From contig SACZ01000005.1 in assembly GCA_023369685.1 (NCBI GenBank), positions 62,001 through 126,000 on the forward strand: DNA of 64,000 nt, read 5' to 3'. Of this stretch, positions 17,492 to 26,304 are shown one piece after another (the stretch's first letter is position 1; every line of letters starts with the position of its first letter). Below the pieces are notes generated by a model, which was not told the origin of the DNA, did no database searches, and was given only the letters and a program-made list of their open reading frames with translations. Origin of the DNA: Prolixibacteraceae bacterium JC049 (GTDB taxonomy: Bacteria; Bacteroidota; Bacteroidia; Bacteroidales; Prolixibacteraceae). The translations under genes were made by a program, and so were the position numbers.

Positions 17492-20113
17492 ATGAATTCG
17501 AGAGAAATCAGGAAAGCATTTTTGGACTTTTTCGAATCCAAAGGCCATAAAATTGTGCCTTCGGCTCCAATGGTGGTAAAAAACGATCCTACATTGATGT
17601 TTACCAATGCGGGAATGAATCAGTTTAAGGACATCTTCTTAGGCAACCACGCAGCTAAAGACACAAGAGTAGCCGACACACAAAAATGTCTAAGGGTTTC
17701 TGGAAAGCATAATGACTTGGAAGAAGTGGGGCATGATACTTACCATCACACAATGTTCGAGATGCTTGGAAACTGGTCTTTTGGCGATTATTTCAAAGAA
17801 GAAGCCATTAGCTGGGCATGGGAACTTTTGGTGGACAAGTTAGGCTTATCTGCCGACCGATTTTATGCTACCATTTTCGAGGGGGATGAAAAAGATGGTG
17901 TACCTCGTGACATTGAAGCCTATAACTACTGGAAAAAATTCTTACCTGAAGATCGTATCTTAAACGGTAACAAAAAAGATAACTTCTGGGAAATGGGTGA
18001 AACAGGTCCATGTGGTCCATGTTCTGAATTACACATCGATTTACGTAGTGATGAAGATCGTGCCAAAGTTCCAGGATTGGAATTGGTAAACGAAGATCAT
18101 CCACAAGTGATTGAAGTATGGAACCTGGTATTCATTCAATTCAATCGTAAAGCCAATGGACAATTAGAAGAACTTCCTGCGAAACACGTTGACACAGGAA
18201 TGGGCTTCGAGCGTTTATGTATGGCTCTACAAGGTAAGCAGTCGAACTACGATACTGATATTTTCCAAGATATTATTGCTGAAATTGGCTCGATCTGTGG
18301 TAAAAAATATGGCGAAGATGAAAAAGTAGATATCGCAATGCGGGTTATCTCTGACCACCTTCGTGCTGTAGCATTTGCCATTGCCGATGGTCAATTGCCT
18401 TCGAACAACAAAGCGGGTTATGTAATTCGTCGAATTCTTCGTCGTGCTGTTCGTTATGGCTACACCTTCCTTGACTTGCGTGAATCATTTATCTACAAAT
18501 TGATTCCTGCATTGATTGATGTAATGGGAGAAGCATTCAACGAGCTTACTGCACAAAGAGACCTTATTCAGAACGTAATTCGCGAAGAAGAAGAGTCATT
18601 CTTAAGAACTCTTGCTACAGGTATTCAGTTGTTAGACAAATTAATTGCTACAGCTAAAAATGCCGGACAAGATAAAATTAACGGTAAAGACGCATTCGTA
18701 CTGTACGATACTTACGGATTCCCACTTGATTTAACTCAGCTTATCTGCCGTGAAGGTGGACTGGATGTAAATCAGGAAGAGTTTGATGCAGAGATGCAAC
18801 AACAGAAGGAACGTTCGAGAAGTGCTGCTGCCAGCGAAACTGACGATTGGGTAGTTCTTCGCGAAGATGATAAAGAAGAGTTTATTGGTTACGATCACTT
18901 GGAAACGAAACTTTACATCACTCGTTACCGCAAAGTAACTCAGAAGAAAAAATCATTCTACCATATTGTGTTCAACTACACTCCATTCTATGCTGAATCG
19001 GGTGGTCAGGTTGGCGACACTGGATACATCGAAGCTGATGGCGAAAAGGTATCAATTACTGATACTCAGAAAGAGAATAATTTGATTATTCACTTTGCCA
19101 AAGAACTTCCGAAGAATGTAAACGCAGAGTTTAAAGCTGTAGTTAATGCGGGTAAACGCAAAGCTATTGCCAACAACCACACTGCAACTCACCTTCTTGA
19201 CAATGCACTACGCGAAGTATTGGGTACGCATGTTGAGCAAAAAGGTTCATTGGTTCATTCTGACTACTTACGTTTCGACTTCTCTCACTTCCAGAAAGTG
19301 ACTGCAGAAGAAATTAAAGCCATTGAGACTAAGGTAAATCAGATGATTCGCCAGAATGTTGCTCAGGAAGAGAAAAGAAATGTTCCATTTAACGAAGCAC
19401 AAGAAATGGGAGCCATTGCTCTTTTCGGAGAGAAATATGGCGACTTAGTTCGAGTGGTTAAATTTGGTGACTCTGTAGAACTTTGTGGAGGTACTCACGT
19501 TCCTGCTACTGGTCAGATTGGTCAATTCATTATCACATCAGAAAGCGCTATTTCTGCTGGTGTAAGACGAATTGAAGCAATTACTGCTGATAAAGCTGAT
19601 CAGTATATCAATAAAAACATGGAGCAATTGACTGCTTCACGTGCCTTATTGAATAACACTAAAGATCTTCCTAAATCGATTCAAGATTTATTGGAAAACA
19701 ATAAGAAGTTGCAGAAACAAATTGAGCAATTTGAGAAAGCAGCTGCTGCCGATGTTAAGAAAGAGCTTCACAACCAGGTTCAGGCAATCAATGGCGCCAA
19801 TGCTATTTTTGCAGAAGTGAAATTGGATTCAGCTCAGGCTATTAAAGATTTAGCTTTCCAACTGAAAGGAGAAATCGATGATTTATTCTTGGTACTTGGA
19901 GCTAATTTGAATGGAAAAGCCAGCTTAACAGTGATGATTGCAGAATCATTAGTAAAAGAAAAAGGATGGAATGCGGGTCAAATTATCCGTGAAATTGCCA
20001 AAGCCGTTCAAGGTGGTGGTGGTGGTCAACCATTCTATGCTACTGCAGGGGGTAAAAATCCGGAAGGAATTGCCAATGCACTAGAACTTGCCAAAGAGAT
20101 TATCTCTAAATAA
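17492..20113 (+). CDS. alaS: alanyl-tRNA synthetase AlaS
   Basis: An 873-residue full-length enzyme charging tRNA-Ala. The catalytic domain has [29 protein letters not shown] and [10 protein letters not shown]. The editing domain has the zinc-site pairs HTATHLL and CGGTHV, and the C-terminal oligomerisation/DHHA1 region includes [13 protein letters not shown]. All motifs are intact, so aminoacylation and mischarge editing should both work. It is flanked by divergent and convergent genes, so it is likely monocistronic. Confidence 0.97.
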   Translation: MNSREIRKAFLDFFESKGHKIVPSAPMVVKNDPTLMFTNAGMNQFKDIFLGNHAAKDTRVADTQKCLRVSGKHNDLEEVGHDTYHHTMFEMLGNWSFGDYFKEEAISWAWELLVDKLGLSADRFYATIFEGDEKDGVPRDIEAYNYWKKFLPEDRILNGNKKDNFWEMGETGPCGPCSELHIDLRSDEDRAKVPGLELVNEDHPQVIEVWNLVFIQFNRKANGQLEELPAKHVDTGMGFERLCMALQGKQSNYDTDIFQDIIAEIGSICGKKYGEDEKVDIAMRVISDHLRAVAFAIADGQLPSNNKAGYVIRRILRRAVRYGYTFLDLRESFIYKLIPALIDVMGEAFNELTAQRDLIQNVIREEEESFLRTLATGIQLLDKLIATAKNAGQDKINGKDAFVLYDTYGFPLDLTQLICREGGLDVNQEEFDAEMQQQKERSRSAAASETDDWVVLREDDKEEFIGYDHLETKLYITRYRKVTQKKKSFYHIVFNYTPFYAESGGQVGDTGYIEADGEKVSITDTQKENNLIIHFAKELPKNVNAEFKAVVNAGKRKAIANNHTATHLLDNALREVLGTHVEQKGSLVHSDYLRFDFSHFQKVTAEEIKAIETKVNQMIRQNVAQEEKRNVPFNEAQEMGAIALFGEKYGDLVRVVKFGDSVELCGGTHVPATGQIGQFIITSESAISAGVRRIEAITADKADQYINKNMEQLTASRALLNNTKDLPKSIQDLLENNKKLQKQIEQFEKAAAADVKKELHNQVQAINGANAIFAEVKLDSAQAIKDLAFQLKGEIDDLFLVLGANLNGKASLTVMIAESLVKEKGWNAGQIIREIAKAVQGGGGGQPFYATAGGKNPEGIANALELAKEIISK

Positions 20114-20124
20114 ATTCAATATCA

Positions 20125-20157
20125 AGCCTCGCTAATCAAACTTTAGCGAGGTTTGTA
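20125..20157 (+). terminator. alaS terminator, overlapping the convergent kinase gene end
   Basis: AAGCCTCGCTAA with TTAGCGAGGTTT forms a strong stem with an 8-base loop. Most of it lies inside the last codons of the convergent histidine kinase gene, so both transcripts share the element. Confidence 0.75.
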
Positions 20158-22000
20158 TTTCTCTAGCTATTTTTAGAGGTAACTGAAAATAAAAGGTGGT
20201 TCCTTTATTCAATTCCGATTCCAACCAAATCTTGCCACCTAGCAAATCACAAAATCCTTTAGAGACAGCCAATCCAATTCCTGCTCCACCAATTTTTCTA
20301 CGAGTTGCTCCTTCTCCCTGAACAAAATAGTCAAATATCTTCTTCTTATTTTCTTCCTTAATACCGATACCACTATCTTCAATTGAGAACAGAAGCTTAT
20401 CAGATTTCATTCGTGCCTTTAACTTTACATATCCTTTTTCGGTATATTTAAAAGCATTGTTCACAAGGTTAATTAAAATCTGAGTTACTTTTTCCTTGTC
20501 GCTAACCAGCACAACATTTTCATTTACTTTAAGCTCAAATATCTTCTCTAAGTCATTATCTCGGTATGCTCCTGTCACGATATCTACCACCTCATCCCAC
20601 ATTTCTTTCAGCAAGAAAGATTTACTATTTACTTTCTGTTGTTCGGAATGCAATAAAGCCAAATCAAAAATATCTGAAATCAAGGTATTCAATCCAATAC
20701 CTGCTTTATAAATAAAGGATGCATAATTTCTTACATCTTCCTCTTTGGAATCAACTCTGATCAAATCAGAAAAACCAATCATTGCATTCAATGGTGTTTT
20801 TAATTCATGCGACATAATCGCCAAAAACTCCGATTTCAACCTATTGGCTCTTTCTGCATTTCGTTTTGCCTGAGCTAGTTGGTTGTATGCACTTACAGCA
20901 TCTGTTATATCTCGAACGATTGAGTAAAGCATCACTTTTCCCTCGAATAAAATTGGCCCACTATAAACCTCCACCTCTTTCACTTCTCCGCTAGCCAAAC
21001 GGTGTTTAAAACGAAATACTCCTCCTTGCTCATACACAACATTCTTCAACTTCTTCTCTAAAGTTTCTTTTGGAGTCATATTGATTAGACTAATATGTTG
21101 CCCTTCAATTTCAGTATCCCTATATCCATAATAATCAAGTGCCGCATTGTTGGCTTTCTCAATAATTCCTGAAATAGGATCAACAAGCAGCATAATGGAA
21201 TAATTATACTCAAACAGGCTTTGAAATTGCGCTTTGCGCTCAACGAGATGCTCTTTCGCTTCCACTTCTGCTGTAACATCATGAGCTACTTTTAAGAAGT
21301 GAGTAATGTTCTCTTCATCATCAACGATTGGATAAATTTCAAACTTCTCCCAAAAAACTTCTTCTGATTTCTTTTTATTCCGAAAATGTCCTGAAAATGG
21401 TTCTCCTTTAGAAAGCGAATCCCACATCTTCTGGTAAAAACTTGCTGAGTGGTAGCCTGTATTAAACATCTTGGTACTTTCTCCGATAAGCTCTGTCTTT
21501 TTATAACCAGTCACCAGAGAAAAAGCATCATTTACATATTCAATTTCGCCATTCTTATTGGTAATGGCAATCAAGATTCCAATGCTGTCTAAAACACTAC
21601 TTAATAACTCTCTGTTTACCTTGCCTTTAAAAAAGTCTTCAACATGATCAATAAGAACTAAAAAATGGTCATTGGACCCACAAATCTGATAAGCCTTTAT
21701 ATTCACTCTGATTTCCCTACCGGTCAATGTCTGATGATACGTTTTGAATGAAATCTTTCCTTTTTTTAATATTCTCTGAGATAACTTTTCTATAATTTCA
21801 GCATCATATCTTTCATCGAAACCAAACAAAGAACGACCAATAAAATCTTCTTTATTACCTCCATATTGCTTGGCAGCCTCAGCTGTAAGATCGCAGATTA
21901 TAGAATCTTCATCCACAATAAAAGCAGTCTTCCCCTCATCCTCAAAAACACTCAAGTACCATTTAAATTGTAGTTCATTTTCCAGGACATCAGTATTCAT
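20132..22000 (-). CDS. soluble PAS-PAS-PAS histidine kinase
   Basis: A 622-residue kinase with no membrane helix or signal peptide, so it senses inside the cell. Three PAS-like domains (about 22-120, 135-250, 260-375) precede the HisKA dimer/phosphoacceptor domain (FLAIMSHELKTPLNAMIGF, about 393-411) and the HATPase domain (VNNAFKYTEKGYVKL; IEDSGIGI; GGAGIGLAVSKGFCDLLGGKI). No receiver domain or adjacent response regulator is present, so it is an orphan. It is transcribed divergently from ccsBA across 242 bases that hold a 19-bp palindrome. PAS ligand unknown. Confidence 0.92.
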   Translation of the reverse strand: MNTDVLENELQFKWYLSVFEDEGKTAFIVDEDSIICDLTAEAAKQYGGNKEDFIGRSLFGFDERYDAEIIEKLSQRILKKGKISFKTYHQTLTGREIRVNIKAYQICGSNDHFLVLIDHVEDFFKGKVNRELLSSVLDSIGILIAITNKNGEIEYVNDAFSLVTGYKKTELIGESTKMFNTGYHSASFYQKMWDSLSKGEPFSGHFRNKKKSEEVFWEKFEIYPIVDDEENITHFLKVAHDVTAEVEAKEHLVERKAQFQSLFEYNYSIMLLVDPISGIIEKANNAALDYYGYRDTEIEGQHISLINMTPKETLEKKLKNVVYEQGGVFRFKHRLASGEVKEVEVYSGPILFEGKVMLYSIVRDITDAVSAYNQLAQAKRNAERANRLKSEFLAIMSHELKTPLNAMIGFSDLIRVDSKEEDVRNYASFIYKAGIGLNTLISDIFDLALLHSEQQKVNSKSFLLKEMWDEVVDIVTGAYRDNDLEKIFELKVNENVVLVSDKEKVTQILINLVNNAFKYTEKGYVKLKARMKSDKLLFSIEDSGIGIKEENKKKIFDYFVQGEGATRRKIGGAGIGLAVSKGFCDLLGGKIWLESELNKGTTFYFQLPLKIAREIQTSLKFD

Positions 22001-22163
22001 AGCAACTTATCATTTATTTTGCTCAAGTTAACAAAGTCTTTTTCAAGTACAAAGCAGTAGTTTAAATTTCTTTTTGTTCACCACAACAATTTCAGACCTC
22101 GAGTTCTTTTTTATTTCCACATTTTATTATTTTCATCCAAATATTTTTATATTTTGCATGTAC

Positions 22164-22182
22164 AGAATGAATCATTCATTCT
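22164..22182. promoter_or_regulatory. 19-bp perfect palindrome, possible operator
   Basis: AGAATGAATCATTCATTCT is a perfect 9+1+9 inverted repeat, 61 bases before the ccsBA start. Its size and TGAAT/ATTCA half-sites resemble binding sites of TetR-type dimers. No TetR gene lies in the window, so the binding protein is unknown. Confidence 0.55.
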
Positions 22183-22242
22183 AAGTGTTAAACCGATCGA
22201 ATTAAAATGTGCCACAAAAGCACTAAGTAAAATTTATCATTT

Positions 22243-25215
22243 ATGAAACAGCTAAATCGTATTCTCTTTTCGATATCCACAATGGGAGTGCTTCTTATTG
22301 TATTATCTATTGCAATGGGGGTTGCTACATTTATCGAGAGTGATCACGGAACGACTGCAGCACGTGCACTAGTCTATCGTTCATGGTGGTTCGAAGTACT
22401 ACTTGTTTGGACAGCGTTAAGCTTACTCGCCAACCTTATCAGACATAACTTCTTTGGCAAAGGCAAATGGAGCATTGCACTATTTCATGCTTCATTTATT
22501 ATTATGATTGCCGGAGCTGGAATTACAAGATACATAGGCTACGAAGGAATTATGCACATTCGGGAAGGGGCAACTGTTAATCACATTGAGTCGAGAGAAA
22601 ACTATTTTGGCTTGCACGTTAATGGGAAAACAGTAGAAAAGGAAGTACTTTTTTCACCACTAAGTAAAAGCGAAGTAAATCTTTCATTGGACAACATCAC
22701 AGTTAAAAGTGTAGATTACTACTCCAATGCCAACGAAGTAATTGCTGCCGATCCTGCAGGTACACCAATGCTTGAAATGGTAGTAGCCGGACATCAAGGC
22801 ATGCAGCAGCACCGCTTAACTCCCGATTCAACTAAAAATGGAATCAACTTTTTCAACTTTAGGCTACCTGGATTGCGTAATTTATTCCAGATTAAAGCTG
22901 AAGGAGAAAAACTATCGTTAGTTTCTACTTTCGAAGTTACTTCCATGAGCATGGGTGGCGGCGAAGGAGTCACTCACGAAGCAAACACTCCTTTCGAAGC
23001 AAAATCGAAACGACTATATTCTATTAGCGGTATGCCTTTCATGATTAGAAACTACATGCCTAAAGGTAAAATCGACTACGTTCCTGGAGATGGGAAGTCG
23101 GTAGGTTTCCAAGTAGCTGTTGTTGTTGTTTCTGATGGAACAAATACCAAGAGAATTAATATCCCAATGGGCTCTCACCCTGTAAAATTGGGTGATAAGC
23201 AATTCGAGCTTTTCTATGGTAAGAAAAGAATTGATCTGCCTTTCGCCATTAAACTTGACGATTTTAAACTAGACAGATATCCGGGCTCACATAGTCCATC
23301 ATCATTTGAAAGTTTTGTCACTTTAATTGACAAGGAACAAAACGTCAACGAGAAACGCCACATCTTCATGAACAACGTACTTAAACACAGAGGATTTCGT
23401 TTTTACCAATCGTCTTACGATCAGGATGAGTTAGGAACTGTTTTATCGGTAAACCACGACAGTTGGGGAACCATTGTAACTTATTTTAGTTATGCCATTC
23501 TTTTCCTATGCATGCTTGTGGCATTAGTGGCTCCCAAGAGTCGTTTCCAGACGCTTTATCGTGGCGTGAAGTCTTTCACAATGAAAGCCGTGGTTCTAGC
23601 CTTACTATTGGGAGGAAGCTCTACTTTAGTTTCGGCACAAAATGCTCCTAAAGTACCAAAAGCAGAAGCCAACCGATTTGGAAAACTATGGATTCAGGGT
23701 ACCGATGGTAGATACGAACCCATACAAACTTTAAGTAACGAATTACTCCGCAAGCTTTACCGCAAGCATACTTTCAAAGGACAGAATTCGGCACAAGTAT
23801 TATTGGGAATGATGATTTACCCTGAAAAATGGCAAGGTGAACCAATCATCAAAATGAAGAAGGAGCTGGCTAAAAAGTATGGATTTAGCAACAACTATGT
23901 TAGTTACAATGAATTTTTCACAGAAAAAGGAGAATATAAACTATCCAAAGAAGTTCAGGCTGCATATGCTAAAACACCTGCACAACGAGGCCATTTCGAT
24001 CGTGATATTATCGATTTGGATGAAAAGATAAATATCTCGTATGCTGCCTATACCGGAAGCTACATGCGTATAATTCCAACCAGCGACAACAACCACAAAT
24101 GGTTGGTACCTGGAGAAAAGCAGGAAACAGATCAGGACAAAGAAAACAAGATCATGTTTCAGGCCTTGTTGCTATCGCTACAAAAAGGCGATTTAACAGC
24201 TGCCAACAAAGTGCTGGACAAAATCGACGAACTTCAGAATAGCTGGGAATTCATTCCTTCACAACAAAAGAAGGACATGGAATTATTCTACAACAATTCG
24301 AATATATTCAAACGTTTGTTCCCATTTTATCTGACACTATCCTTAATTCTATTAACTGTTGTTTTTGTTAATGTATTGCGCAACAGTATTACATCGAAGA
24401 AGGTATTAAACAGCTTCAATGCACTATTGGCTATCGGATTCCTGATTCACTCTTTCGGTCTTGGATTACGCTGGTATATTTCGGGACATGCTCCCTGGAG
24501 TAATGGCTACGAATCGATGATTTACATTGCCTGGGCAACGATGCTTGCAGGAATGCTGTTTGCGCGTAAAAACCCTATCGTTCTAGGAACAGCTACCCTA
24601 CTTTCAGGACTTACGTTGCTTGTTGCGCACCTGAACTGGTTAAACCCGGAAATAACCAACTTGGTACCCGTACTGAAATCGTATTGGTTAATGATTCACG
24701 TTGCAATTATTACTGCCAGTTACGGTTTCTTAGGACTAAGCTTTATTCTGAGTTTATTCAACTTCATACTATGGAATTTTAAATCGAAAGCGAAACCTAA
24801 TGTCGATCGCCTTATTGGACAACTTTCAGCCGTATCTGAGATCTCAATTACCATCGGATTGTACTTCCTGACCATTGGAACATTCTTAGGTGGAATTTGG
24901 GCCAATGAGAGCTGGGGTAGATATTGGGGATGGGACCCCAAAGAGACGTGGGCACTGATTACGGTGTTAATTTATGCTTTCGTGGCACACATGCGATTAA
25001 TCCCAGGGTTAAAAGGTTTATTTGCATTCAACGTGGCTGCATTAATAGCTTTCACATCTGTTTTAATGACCTATTTCGGGGTTAACTACTTCTTATCAGG
25101 ACTACACTCATATGCCAGCGGAGAAAGCTTCGCAATTCCAAATGGAGTATACATTGGTGTTGTGGTTGTGATCAGCCTTATTATTTCGGCATACATAAAA
25201 GAAAAAGAAGCTTAA
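22243..25215 (+). CDS. CcsB-CcsA (ResB-ResC) fusion for cytochrome c assembly
   Basis: A 990-residue fusion of the two system II cytochrome c synthase subunits. The ResB part has N-terminal membrane helices (about 8-30, 48-66, 78-96), a large periplasmic region and a helix near 408-428. A hydrophobic segment (about 446-466) leads to a second periplasmic part. The CcsA part (about 690-990) has many helices and the haem-handling tryptophan motif WGRYWGWDPKETWAL, plus HAPWSNGYESM. The complex exports haem and attaches it to CxxCH motifs. The nap cytochromes later in the window are plausible clients. It ends at its own terminator. Confidence 0.93.
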   Translation: MKQLNRILFSISTMGVLLIVLSIAMGVATFIESDHGTTAARALVYRSWWFEVLLVWTALSLLANLIRHNFFGKGKWSIALFHASFIIMIAGAGITRYIGYEGIMHIREGATVNHIESRENYFGLHVNGKTVEKEVLFSPLSKSEVNLSLDNITVKSVDYYSNANEVIAADPAGTPMLEMVVAGHQGMQQHRLTPDSTKNGINFFNFRLPGLRNLFQIKAEGEKLSLVSTFEVTSMSMGGGEGVTHEANTPFEAKSKRLYSISGMPFMIRNYMPKGKIDYVPGDGKSVGFQVAVVVVSDGTNTKRINIPMGSHPVKLGDKQFELFYGKKRIDLPFAIKLDDFKLDRYPGSHSPSSFESFVTLIDKEQNVNEKRHIFMNNVLKHRGFRFYQSSYDQDELGTVLSVNHDSWGTIVTYFSYAILFLCMLVALVAPKSRFQTLYRGVKSFTMKAVVLALLLGGSSTLVSAQNAPKVPKAEANRFGKLWIQGTDGRYEPIQTLSNELLRKLYRKHTFKGQNSAQVLLGMMIYPEKWQGEPIIKMKKELAKKYGFSNNYVSYNEFFTEKGEYKLSKEVQAAYAKTPAQRGHFDRDIIDLDEKINISYAAYTGSYMRIIPTSDNNHKWLVPGEKQETDQDKENKIMFQALLLSLQKGDLTAANKVLDKIDELQNSWEFIPSQQKKDMELFYNNSNIFKRLFPFYLTLSLILLTVVFVNVLRNSITSKKVLNSFNALLAIGFLIHSFGLGLRWYISGHAPWSNGYESMIYIAWATMLAGMLFARKNPIVLGTATLLSGLTLLVAHLNWLNPEITNLVPVLKSYWLMIHVAIITASYGFLGLSFILSLFNFILWNFKSKAKPNVDRLIGQLSAVSEISITIGLYFLTIGTFLGGIWANESWGRYWGWDPKETWALITVLIYAFVAHMRLIPGLKGLFAFNVAALIAFTSVLMTYFGVNYFLSGLHSYASGESFAIPNGVYIGVVVVISLIISAYIKEKEA

Positions 25216-25228
25216 AGAATTATATTTA

Positions 25229-25268
25229 ACGAAGCTCGGTTTGCAAGAATCGGGTTTCGTTTTTTTTA
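25229..25268 (+). terminator. ccsBA terminator
   Basis: ACGAAGCTCG and CGGGTTTCGT form an imperfect stem followed by eight T. Confidence 0.75.
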
Positions 25269-25290
25269 TACCTACCCTACAAAAGGGCAT

Positions 25291-25327
25291 AAAAAAAGGA
25301 GATAATCTAACGACTATCTCCTTTTTT
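25291..25327 (-). terminator. terminator of the tRNA-Val array
   Basis: AAAAAAGGAGATA / TATCTCCTTTTTT stem with a short loop; read on the minus strand it ends in a U-run, two bases past the last tRNA. Confidence 0.88.
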
Positions 25328-25328
25328 G

Positions 25329-25403
25329 TGGGAATTACTGGATTCGAACCAGTGACCCCCTGCTTGTAAGGCAGGTGCTCTGAACCAGCTGAGCTAAACT
25401 CCC
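25329..25403 (-). tRNA. tRNA-Val (anticodon UAC), copy 4 in transcription order
   Basis: A 75-nt cloverleaf on the minus strand: acceptor GGGAGTT with AATTCCC, D arm AGCTCAGCTGGTTCAGAGC, anticodon stem CCTGC/GCAGG around loop CTTACAA with anticodon TAC, and T arm CTGGTTCGAATCCAG. Discriminator A; CCA is not encoded. It reads GUA and other GUN codons. It is identical in sequence to the three upstream copies. Confidence 0.97.
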
Positions 25404-25430
25404 AATAAAATATTTTTCGAACGTTCATTG

Positions 25431-25505
25431 TGGGAATTACTGGATTCGAACCAGTGACCCCCTGCTTGTAAGGCAGGTGCTCTGAACCAGCTGAGCTAAA
25501 CTCCC
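25431..25505 (-). tRNA. tRNA-Val (anticodon UAC), copy 3
   Basis: Identical in sequence to the other three copies, with the same anticodon loop CTTACAA and no encoded CCA. The 27-base spacer to the next copy resembles the following spacer (both contain GAACGTTC), which suggests recent tandem duplication of tRNA plus spacer. Confidence 0.97.
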
Positions 25506-25532
25506 AATGAATTATTTCTAGAACGTTCGTTG

Positions 25533-25607
25533 TGGGAATTACTGGATTCGAACCAGTGACCCCCTGCTTGTAAGGCAGGTGCTCTGAACCAGCTGAGCTA
25601 AACTCCC
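25533..25607 (-). tRNA. tRNA-Val (anticodon UAC), copy 2
   Basis: Identical to the other copies over all 75 positions. The spacer between it and copy 1 is of similar length (31 bases) but different in sequence, so this junction is older or was replaced. Confidence 0.97.
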
Positions 25608-25638
25608 AAATGAATAAAAAATTATTAAGAACCTTTTG

Positions 25639-25713
25639 TGGGAATTACTGGATTCGAACCAGTGACCCCCTGCTTGTAAGGCAGGTGCTCTGAACCAGCT
25701 GAGCTAAACTCCC
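25639..25713 (-). tRNA. tRNA-Val (anticodon UAC), copy 1, promoter-proximal
   Basis: The first copy in the minus-strand transcript. Same cloverleaf and anticodon as the others. It follows a consensus promoter by about 26 bases. Confidence 0.97.
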
Positions 25714-25745
25714 AATAAGTGCCTTCGTTCCTGTGAAAAGCGATG

Positions 25746-25776
25746 CAAATATAGGGCAATTTCAATTAACTCCAAA
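25746..25776 (-). promoter_or_regulatory. consensus promoter of the tRNA-Val array
   Basis: On the minus strand: TTTG, 19-base spacer, TATATTTG. Both boxes match the Bacteroidota primary sigma consensus exactly and the spacing is ideal. Transcription should begin near 25739, just ahead of the first tRNA. This is the strongest promoter match I saw in the window. Confidence 0.8.
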
Positions 25777-25851
25777 TTAATTTTCTCAAAAAATATCAGC
25801 TAAACGGACACCACACAGCCCATCTTTCTTGGCTTAAGCCAATTACCAAGC

Positions 25852-25890
25852 AAAAAAAATCCTTGAAAAGTTTTTCACCTTTCAAGGATT
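25852..25890 (-). terminator. terminator of the 81-residue HTH gene
   Basis: AATCCTTGAAA / TTTCAAGGATT, 11 perfect pairs, with a seven-base U-run on the minus strand; 28 bases past the stop codon. Confidence 0.9.
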
Positions 25891-25917
25891 CCTAAAATTT
25901 CTTTATCTCCAAGCTCC

Positions 25918-26163
25918 CTAATGGGCTAAAATTTCTCTTGCTTTATCTAAAATTGTTGTGTCATCAAGAAGGACAACTCCTCCGTTTGGACCTGGTTCCA
26001 TATGAACTCCCATACTTTTACCTCTTGTATAATTCGCTCCTCCAAAATAATTCCTGACGGTTTCCACCTCTAAACCCATATCATCAGCGATTTTTCTAAT
26101 TGAACCGTCAGGTAAACTGTCTTTGATCTTTCTCAATTCATTGAAGGTAATTTTACTGCTCAT
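25918..26163 (-). CDS. small helix-turn-helix protein
   Basis: An 81-residue protein. Residues about 8-40 look like a DNA-binding helix-turn-helix: FNELRKIKDSLPDGSIRKIADDMGLEVETVRNYF. A glycine-rich linker with YTRGKSMGVHMEPGPNGGVV follows, and then a short helix (TTILDKAREILA). I recognise it as a conserved small Bacteroidota protein without an assigned role. It is a single-gene unit with its own terminator. It might be a local regulator or a nucleoid-type protein; there is no evidence for either beyond the HTH pattern. Confidence 0.85.
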   Translation of the reverse strand: MSSKITFNELRKIKDSLPDGSIRKIADDMGLEVETVRNYFGGANYTRGKSMGVHMEPGPNGGVVLLDDTTILDKAREILAH

Positions 26164-26304
26164 AACGGTATAATTTTTAAAAGGTTCTTAAATAATTTTT
26201 GCTTATCACAGGTTCTTTAAAGATAGAATTAAAATTTAAATAACGTAAATTTTACACCATGTTTCGTAAAACCTTTTTACCGTGAACAATCTTAAATTTC
26301 CCTT

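Noticed and set aside
25108-25428. Minus-strand frame of 106 codons across a tRNA and the ccsBA end
   Set aside because: It runs through a tRNA gene, a terminator and the coding end of ccsBA; composition shows it is a shadow.
25329-25713. Repeats of about 75 bases with short spacers, at first sight like a CRISPR array
   Set aside because: Each repeat folds as a perfect tRNA-Val cloverleaf; spacers are too short and similar to one another.
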